Shown: one piece after another, positions 1 to 5,201 of the stretch
How the letters are laid out: each line of letters starts with the position of its first letter
Position numbering within the stretch: the stretch's first letter is position 1
Assembly (NCBI GenBank): GCA_020430675.1
Contig: JAGQJJ010000349.1
Location: 1-5,201 of the forward strand
DNA: 5,201 bases
Reading direction: 5' to 3'
From: Myxococcales bacterium
GTDB lineage: Bacteria > Myxococcota > Bradymonadia > UBA7976 > UBA1532
Program-made: the position numbers and the translations under genes
Notes under the pieces: model-generated
Told to the model about the DNA's origin: nothing
Database searches by the model: none
Seen by the model: only the letters and a program-made list of their open reading frames with translations

Positions 1-323
1 GAGGCGCCGCGGCCGAAGTCGCCGAACGTGCCGCGCAGGTAGGCCCACGAGGCGACGAGCAATGCGGCGATGAGCACGCCGGCGAGCAGGCCCAGCGCGC
101 CGCCGATCAGCGCGAGGCGGTAGCCCCAGCGGCGCAGGCGGAAGAGGCCGTGGCCGGCGGCGAGCTGCAGGGCGGCGAGCGCGAGCAGGGCGAGGTTATA
201 GCCGGGCGACTTCCAGGGCAGCGCGAAGGCGGCGAGGCCGGCGATGGCCAGGCCGTGCAGGGCCTCGGCCACCGCCCAGAAGCGCAGGGCGCCGCGGGCC
301 TCGTCGGTCATCGGCTCGGTCAT
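1..323 (-). CDS. Small multi-pass membrane protein of unknown function, C-terminus cut by window edge
   Basis: I do not recognise a named family. The first 107 residues are visible, from ATG at 323; a second in-frame ATG lies at 311. The protein has a short polar N-terminus followed by three hydrophobic segments at about residues 15-35, 43-61 and 69-95. A basic loop, RLRRWGYR (residues 62-69), between the second and third segments suggests that loop is cytoplasmic. After the third segment comes a glycine-rich, phenylalanine-containing stretch (GTFGDFGRGAS), and the frame then leaves the window, so at least one more helix is possible. The start follows the chorismate mutase stop by 4 nt and has a good ribosome-binding site (GGAGA, 8 nt upstream), so it is the distal gene of the U32-aroQ operon. 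No catalytic motif is visible. An inner-membrane location is inferred from hydrophobicity alone. Confidence 0.75.
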   Translation of the reverse strand, partial: MTEPMTDEARGALRFWAVAEALHGLAIAGLAAFALPWKSPGYNLALLALAALQLAAGHGLFRLRRWGYRLALIGGALGLLAGVLIAALLVASWAYLRGTFGDFGRGA

Positions 324-327
324 CGAA

Positions 328-603
328 TCAATCTCCGTCGCGCGCTTGCACGCGGCCGCTGGCGGTGAAGAGGGCGGTCCAGATCAGGGTGAGCACGTCG
401 TCGGGCACGGCCTGCTTTGCGGCGAGGCGGGCGATGATGGCCGCCTCGCGGGCCGGATCGCGGCCGGTGGCGCCGTGGGCCGCCTTGAGGTCGCCGAGGG
501 CGCGCACGACGTCGAGGCGCTCGGCGAGCAGGGCCAGCAGGCGGTCATCGAGGGCGTCGATGCGGTCGCGCAGGGCACGCAGGGCGCCATCGGGCACGGT
601 CAT
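328..603 (-). CDS. aroQ: Chorismate mutase, AroQ class (type II), monofunctional
   Basis: This protein rearranges chorismate to prephenate, the branch step towards phenylalanine and tyrosine, and AroQ enzymes normally act as cytoplasmic helical dimers. At 91 residues it is the size of a stand-alone AroQ domain, with no dehydratase, dehydrogenase or DAHP-synthase domain attached. The helix-1 signature LRDRIDALDDRLLALLAER (residues 11-29) is clear. By alignment with the E. coli CM domain from memory, all active-site positions are kept: R12, R29, K40, D49, R52, E53, S82 and Q86 (E. coli R11, R28, K39, D48, R51, E52, S84, Q88). There is no signal peptide, which argues against the secreted AroQ subclass. 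The start is fixed by the 4-nt ATGA overlap with the upstream U32 stop; no strong Shine-Dalgarno precedes it, so translation is probably coupled to the U32 gene. The membrane protein gene follows after 4 nt. The enzyme appears intact although its upstream neighbour is truncated. Confidence 0.93.
   Translation of the reverse strand: MTVPDGALRALRDRIDALDDRLLALLAERLDVVRALGDLKAAHGATGRDPAREAAIIARLAAKQAVPDDVLTLIWTALFTASGRVQARDGD
332..336 (-). promoter_or_regulatory. Ribosome-binding site of the membrane protein gene
   Basis: On the minus strand this reads GGAGA, 8 nt before the ATG at 323. It lies inside the last codons of the chorismate mutase gene. It supports the ATG at 323 over the second in-frame ATG at 311 and suggests the membrane protein is initiated independently within the shared transcript. 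Confidence 0.6.
600..603 (-). other. ATGA stop/start overlap coupling the U32 gene to aroQ
   Basis: Minus-strand ATGA: the ATG (603-601) starts chorismate mutase and the TGA (602-600) ends the U32 frame. The 20 nt before this ATG contain no good Shine-Dalgarno, so reinitiation by ribosomes finishing the U32 gene is the likely mode of translation. This ties the output of the two proteins together. Confidence 0.8.
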
Positions 604-1166
604 CGGCTGGCCTGGGTGGTGCCGCGGGTGACGCCGAACTGCTCGTGCACGCGCAACTGGGCGACCAGCGCGGCGGGCGTCAGGGCGCCGGCGAGCAGGG
701 CCCGGTAGCCGCGCAGGACGGCGGCGGCTTCTTCGACCGTCTCGCGCACGAACTCGACGCGGAAGCGGCGCACGCCAGCGGTCAGCAGGCGCGGCACGAG
801 GCCGGCGGCGCTCTGGGCCTGGGCGTTGTAGACCGTGTTGCGGCAGGCCGGGTCGACCACCACCGGGTGGATGCGGCCCTTGGCGTCGCGCAGGCCGATC
901 TCGTGGTCCTGGCAGGGTTGGCCGCAGCTTCGGATGTCGCGGCCGTTGCTGAGCAGGTGGGCGTAGACGCAGTGCTCGGTGTGAAAGGTGGGGATGTGGT
1001 GGTGCACCGTGACCGTCAGGCGGTCGGGCGCGGTGGCGCCGAGCAGGGCAAAGAGCTGGTCGGCGTCGAGGTCGTGGGCGGCGGTCAGCGTATCGACGCT
1101 TGGCAGAACCCGGGGAAACTCCCCTGCTGCGCCGGACGATGCACCGCCATCGGCTGCGTTCCGCAT
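600..1166 (-). CDS. U32-family protein (Fe-S 'peptidase U32' type), C-terminal fragment lacking its N-terminal part
   Basis: Read from the ATG at 1166 the frame gives 188 residues. U32-like sequence begins near residue 25 (about position 1092) and runs to the end. Visible features are HHHIPTFHTEHC (residues 55-66), RSCGQPC (79-85), PACRNTVYNAQAQSA (106-120), a GVRRFRVEFVRE block (131-142), and the GVTRGT ending typical of one U32 subgroup. C66, C81, C85 and C108 are candidate [4Fe-4S] ligands. Despite the 'peptidase' name, characterised U32 proteins (TrhP, RlhA, UbiU/UbiV) are oxygen-independent hydroxylases of tRNA, 23S rRNA or ubiquinone precursors; the substrate here is unknown. Full-length members are several hundred residues long, so the first part of the barrel is missing. 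Residues 1-24, and the longer frame back to 1499, do not look like U32 sequence. Only a poorly spaced GGAG (2 nt from the ATG) precedes 1166. I read this as a 5'-truncated gene or pseudogene, or a chimeric assembly; the family call is confident, the start is not. Confidence 0.8.
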   Translation of the reverse strand: MRNAADGGASSGAAGEFPRVLPSVDTLTAAHDLDADQLFALLGATAPDRLTVTVHHHIPTFHTEHCVYAHLLSNGRDIRSCGQPCQDHEIGLRDAKGRIHPVVVDPACRNTVYNAQAQSAAGLVPRLLTAGVRRFRVEFVRETVEEAAAVLRGYRALLAGALTPAALVAQLRVHEQFGVTRGTTQASR

Positions 1167-1200
1167 CGCTCCGCGCAGCGCCGCGGCTGCGCCTGAGCCC
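1092..1200. other. Junction between two 5'-truncated divergent genes
   Basis: U32 similarity on the minus strand ends at about 1092, and convincing TPR-protein sequence on the plus strand begins at about 1200. The stretch between, read in the plus frame, uses AGA, GGA, CTT, GCA, CCA, CCT and repeated GCT codons that are rare in the 4 kb that follow, so it may be noncoding or of other origin. It contains a small hairpin at 1112-1124 (GGGGA, AAC loop, TCCCC), an inverted pair CGCAGC/GCTGCG (1174-1179 with 1186-1191), and a direct 8-bp repeat CGGCTGCG (1151-1158 and 1184-1191). No convincing promoter, T-tract or mobile-element end is visible. Its status as a breakpoint is inference. Confidence 0.5.
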
Positions 1201-4200
1201 GAGTCGTCGCGCCGCCGGCCGCCGCTCTTCGACACCGCCCGCCTGACCGAAGCCGCTCGCGTCGACGCGCCCTCGTCTTCGGTCGAGCTGATCATCGAAG
1301 ACGACGAGCCCTCATCGGTCGACCTGCCGCCGCCGCCCGCGCCCAGCGATCCGGTCGGCTTCCTCGGCGAAGAGCGCGCCCGCCCCGCGCGCCTCGACCC
1401 CAGCCGGGCGGTCATCGCGCGCAAGCTCAAGCGCAGCCGCGGCGAAGGCCCGCGCGACGAGTTCCCCGATCTGGGCGACAGCGAACTGATCGCCGCCAAC
1501 CGCGCCTACGCCGACGCCGAAGACCCCGACGGCCGCGTCGCCGCCGCCGCTCGCCTCGCCCGCCGCTACGAAGCGCTCGACCGCCCCACCGAAGCCACCG
1601 CCGCATGGCGCGCGGTGCTGGGCTATCGCGCCGGCGAGCGCGAGGCCATCGAGCGCCTCGAAGCGCTCTTCCGTCACAACGGCGACTGGCGCGGGCTGGT
1701 CGACATCCTCGCCCGTGAGGCGACGCGCACCGGCGACCCCAAGCGGCGGCAGGCGCTGCTGGTCGAGGTCGCCCGCCTCGAAGGCCAGCGCCTCGAAGAC
1801 CCGACCGCCGCGGTGATGCATTACCGCGAGGCCCTTGCGCTCGGCCCGCTCGACGACGAGGCGCTGATCGAGTTTGCCGAGACGCTGCGCTCGGTGCAGC
1901 GCTGGCAGGAATATGTCGAGGTGCTCGCCCAGGGCGGCCTCGACGACCCGCAGCGCCTCTCGCCCGAAGACGCCATCGAGCTGGGCCGCGTGCATCTCTA
2001 CTCGCTGGCCGACGCCGCGCGCTCGGTGCCTTATCTGGTCCGCGCCGCCCGCGCCCTGCCCGAGCGCGTCGACATCGCCGCCGATCTGGCCGAGGCGCGC
2101 GCGTTGCTCGGCGAGGTCGAGCGCGCCATCGAGCTGCTCGCCGCCACGGTCGGCCGCGCCGCCGACGCCGACGCCCGCAACGTGCTGCGCCTGCGCCTCG
2201 CGCGGCTCCACGAAGAGCACGGCCACGATCCGGCGAACGCGCGGCTGGTCTACCGCGACGCGCTGCGCGACGGCCTTCGCGACCCGGCCGTGCTCGACCG
2301 CATCGACCACCTCTCGGTCGGCGCCCAGGATTGGGAGACGCTGGCCGAGGTGCTCACCTGCACGCTCGAAGAGGCCCGCGCCCGCCAGGCCGACGCCGAA
2401 GAGCTGCGCCCGCTGGCCATCCGCCTCGGCCACCTCTACTACAAGCGCCTCGAACGCCCCGCCGAAGCCGCCGCCGCTTTTGTGGAGGCCTACGCGCTTG
2501 ATGTCGGCGACCTCGGCATCTACCGCATCGCCGATGGCCTGCTGCGCAAATCGCCGGCGGCCGAGCTGCAGACGCGCCTCTTCGAAGCCCGCCTCGGCGG
2601 CCCCGAGCTGTCGCCCAAGGAGCGCATCGAGGTCTCGCTGCGCCTCGTCGCCGCCTGCGAGGCCGGCGGCCGCTTCGACGAGGCCGTCGCCCGCCTCGAA
2701 GCGCTGCATCGCTGGCTGCCCGGCGACGCCGAGGTGCTCGACGCGCTCGAACGCCTCTACCGCAAGGCCGAGCGCTGGCCCGACCTGGTCACCATGTACC
2801 GCGGCCGCCTCGAGACGGTCTTCGACCCCGACGTGCGCGCCCAGCTCCTGCGGCGACTGGCGCGCTCCTACGAGGTCGGCCTGCGCGATCTGCCCGCGGC
2901 CACCGAGGTCTACCGCAGCCTGCTCGACCAGGATCCGACCGACGCCACCACCTTGCGCGCCCTCTCGCGCCTGCTCGAAGGCCAGCGCCGCTGGACCGAG
3001 CTGCTCGAGATCAGCGACCGCGAGCTGGCGCTGACCGACAAACCGCGGCAGCAGGCGTTCATCCACTTCCGCATGGGCAGCCTCTACGAGTCGCAGCTCG
3101 CCAACCCCAAAGAGGCCACCGCCGCCTATCGCCGCGCCCTCGAGCTCGACCCGCGCTGCTTCCCGGCGCTGCACGGCCTGCGCGAGCTGGCCGCCACCGC
3201 TGGCCACTGGGCCACGGTCATCGAGTACCTGCGCCGCGAACTGGAGATGTGGGACGAGCCCAAAGAGCAGGCCGCCGTGCTCGCGCGCATCGCCGAGATC
3301 TACGAGCGGCGCCTGCACAACCCGGCCAAGGCCCAGGTGCATTACCGCGAGGCGGTCGAGATGTGGCCCGCCTGCCTGCCCGCGGCCAAGGCGCTCGCCG
3401 AGCGCGCCTTTGCCGCCGGCCGCTTCGAAGAGGCCGCGCCCTACTACCAGACGCTGACCAACCAGAACCTCGACAAGCTGCCCCGCGCCACCTGCAGCGA
3501 GCTGTTCTTCCGCCGCGGCGTGGTCGCCCAGCACCTCGGCCGGCACCTCGAAGCCATCGAGAGCCTCAAGCTGGCCCTCGAATTCGACAGCGAAAACGCC
3601 TCCGCCCTGCAGGCGCTGGTCGAAGCCTTCGCCGGCAAGGGCCAGGACGAAGACGGCTTCGCCGAGCTGCTGCGCCGCCTCGATGAGACCTACGCCGCCC
3701 ATCGCGACAGCGGCCGCATCGACGAGATGGCCCGCATCGACGTGCTGCGCGGCTACGCCGCCGAACAGCGCCTCGCCCTGCCGCTGGCCGCCGAGCATTA
3801 CGAGCGCGCCATCGCCCTGCGCCCGGACGATCCGGGCACCCTTCGCCCGCTGGTCGACCTGTACGTCAAACAGCGTCGCTGGCTCGACGCCACCCAGGTT
3901 CTGCGCCGCTTCGCCGACCCGATCGAGACCGCCGCCTTCGACGACCCCGGCGCCCGCGCCCATTACATCGATGCCCGGCTCTGGGAGGGCGACCTGTGGT
4001 GCGACATGGCCGTCGACCCGGCCCGCGCCATGGAGTGCTACCGCCGCGTGCTCAACGTCTCGCCCGATTACCGCGAGGCGCAGTACCGCATGGCGCAATG
4101 CCAGTACCTGATGGGCGCCTTCGACGACGCGCGCGCCACCGTCGAGCACCTGCTGGCCGCCGACGGCCTCAGCGCCCAGGAGCGCGCCCGCTACACCTAT

Positions 4201-5201
4201 TACCTCGGGCGCATCCTGCTCAGCGGCCTGCACGACGAAGAGCGCGCCGAGACGCACTTCGCCCACGCGATGACCATCGACCCGCGCTGCGCGCCGGCGC
4301 TGCTCGCCTGGGCCCGGCTGATGAACGAGCAGGGCCGCACCGACGAGCTGACCGCGTTGCTCGAGACCCACCGCGGGCTGGTCGAAGCCCCCGACGACGG
4401 TGACCCCGGCGCCGCGCTGCTCAAGACGCTCGCCGCCGCCGTGCTGCATCGCCACGGCCAGAGCGACGCCGCCAAGCGCTTGCTCGCCCCGCTCGCCGAA
4501 CGCGAGGGCCCGGCCGCCCGCGACGCCCGCTTTGCCCTCGCCCGCGTGCTCGAAGCCAGCGAACGCCCCGAAGAGGCCGCGCGCCAGCTCTTCCGCACGC
4601 TCGACGCCGATCCGGCCGACGTCTCCGCCCTGCGCGCCCTGGCCGAGCTGCGCGCCCGCCAGGGCGATGACGACCGCCACCTGCACGCGCTCTCGGTGCT
4701 CGAACTCTACGGCGCGCTCAGCCAGGACGAACGCGCGCTCTACACCGCCCTGCGCGACCGCAACCGCAAGCAGCGCGATCGCGGCGGCAAGACCGTGCCC
4801 GACGAGATCCTCGACACCCACGTCGTGCACCCGTCGTTCCGCAGCCCGCTGCTCTCGCTCATCGGCCTCTGCGAACCGGCGCTCATGCCGCGCTACGGCC
4901 GCCCGCGCGACGCCCTGCGGCGCAACGATCAGGTCGGCGACAAGCGGCACAACTTCTCGTTGGAGCTGCGCGCCATCCAGACCTTGCTCGGCTTCCGCGA
5001 CTTCGAGCTGTACTTCGTGGCCGACCTGCCCGAGCTGGTCGGCATCTGGCCCGGCGCCACCCCGGCCATCGCGCTTGGCGCCCGCGCCTTCGACGAGCAG
5101 GGCACCGTCGCCGAGCAGCGGTTCCTGGTCGGCCGCGCCGCCTTCTTCTGCCGAGCCCGTCTCGCCCTGCTGCACGACCTGGGCGTCGAGCGCGGCGTCG
5201 A
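1099..5201 (+). CDS. Giant tetratricopeptide-repeat protein, no recognisable start, 3' end beyond window
   Basis: One reading frame is uninterrupted from about 985 to the right edge. Convincing coding character starts near 1200. About 1201-1440 is a low-complexity acidic/proline linker (VELIIEDDEPSSVDLPPPP), probably disordered. From about 1540 to 4650 it is almost all alpha-helical TPR-like sequence, for example YRRALELDPRCFPALHGL near 3127, in units of about 72 residues. From about 4741 a different, probably globular domain begins (PSFRSPLLSLIGLCEPALMPRYG, a GFRDFELYFVADLPELVGIWPG-like block around 4993-5055, then AEQRFLVGRAAFFCRARLALL-like sequence). Proteins of this plan are common in Myxococcota-like genomes and are usually unassigned; TPRs serve as protein-binding scaffolds. 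No signal peptide can be judged because the N-terminus is missing. In-frame starts are ATG 994 and GTG 988, 1006 and 1033, all antisense inside the U32 gene and giving nonsense-like sequence, then nothing until GTG 1615. The true start is either lost or misassembled. The start coordinate given here is the junction, not a start codon. Confidence 0.85.
1546..4620 (+). repeat. Array of about fourteen ~72-residue double-TPR units within the large protein
   Basis: The helix motif A-x-x-Y-R-x-A-L recurs with the aromatic or leucine codon at 1606, 1822, 2032, 2251, 2479, 2695, 2911, 3127, 3343, 3565, 3799, 4039, 4258 and 4480. The steps are 72, 70, 73, 76, 72, 72, 72, 72, 74, 78, 80, 73 and 74 residues. 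A further single 37-residue step leads to 4591. Each unit reads roughly as a helix pair ending in Y-R-x-A-L-x-L-D-P, followed by a second pair with L-x-x-L and G-R-W-type turns. The repeats are strongly diverged at protein and DNA level, so this is an old duplication array rather than a recent tandem expansion. Confidence 0.75.

Noticed and set aside
1112..1124. Hairpin GGGGA-AAC-TCCCC as a possible transcription terminator.
   Set aside because: The stem is only 5 bp with no following T-run on either strand. It lies where two genes diverge, so neither would need to end there.
645..1196. A 183-residue plus-strand frame opposite the U32 fragment.
   Set aside because: It is antisense to a frame with strong U32 motifs and four patterned cysteines. 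Its product has the same G/V/A-rich shadow composition and no domain.
1139..1246. An ATG at 1139 in another plus-strand frame as the missing TPR start, requiring a frameshift.
   Set aside because: Its short product is arginine-rich shadow-like sequence ending in a stop near 1245. I see no homopolymer or slippery site that would join it to the TPR frame.
1167..1499. Upstream extension of the minus-strand U32 frame as far as 1499, giving 299 residues.
   Set aside because: The extra residues are S/R/G/A-rich with no U32 similarity and lie antisense to the TPR protein's N-terminal linker. The extension looks like chance openness rather than the missing N-terminal part.
1874..3034. A 386-residue plus-strand frame shifted by one base inside the TPR gene, with similar shorter ones at 3249-3686, 3683-4111 and 3996-4403.
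   Set aside because: The products are rich in arginine, serine, proline and alanine, as expected from out-of-frame reading of GC-rich code. The overlapping TPR frame is uninterrupted and full of TPR motifs, so there is no frameshift to explain.
1312..5175. A 1287-codon open frame on the minus strand, exactly codon-aligned with the TPR frame.
   Set aside because: A codon-aligned antisense frame stays open whenever the sense strand avoids TTA, CTA and TCA codons, which this GC-rich gene does; the frame ends precisely at the TCA codon at 1312. Its product is low-complexity G/A/V/E/Q-rich sequence without a recognisable domain, whereas the sense product shows clear TPR motifs.

Overview
The window is very GC-rich. 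Third codon positions are almost all G or C, and TTA, CTA and TCA codons are almost absent. Together with a giant tetratricopeptide-repeat (TPR) protein, this suggests a high-GC, delta-proteobacteria-like lineage such as Myxococcota/Bradymonadia. That placement is inference from composition and gene type only. No RNA gene, insertion sequence, CRISPR array or clear terminator is visible.

Left part, minus strand, about 1-1100: three tightly packed genes read right to left. The first is the C-terminal part of a U32-family protein (the Fe-S 'peptidase U32' fold) with four cysteines. Its stop overlaps the start of a complete AroQ-type chorismate mutase (603 to 328) by 4 nt (ATGA). After a 4-nt gap comes a small multi-pass membrane protein that runs off the left edge. 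Characterised U32 proteins (TrhP, RlhA, UbiU/UbiV) are oxygen-independent hydroxylases linked to prephenate, and chorismate mutase makes prephenate. The coupling of these two genes is therefore the most suggestive biology in the window.

Junction, about 1092-1200: U32 similarity stops abruptly near 1092. The divergent plus-strand gene has no plausible start codon between a GTG at 1033, which lies antisense inside the U32 gene, and a GTG at 1615. Both divergent genes appear to lack their 5' ends here. About 100 bp between them has odd codon use, two small hairpins and an 8-bp direct repeat. It may be a real deletion or rearrangement scar, or an assembly chimera.

Right part, plus strand, about 1099-5201: one uninterrupted reading frame that is still open at the right edge. 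It encodes a large TPR protein with an acidic/proline-rich N-terminal linker, at least fourteen units of about 72 residues (each a pair of TPR-like hairpins), and a non-TPR C-terminal domain. The opposite strand carries a 1287-codon open frame that is only a codon-bias shadow.
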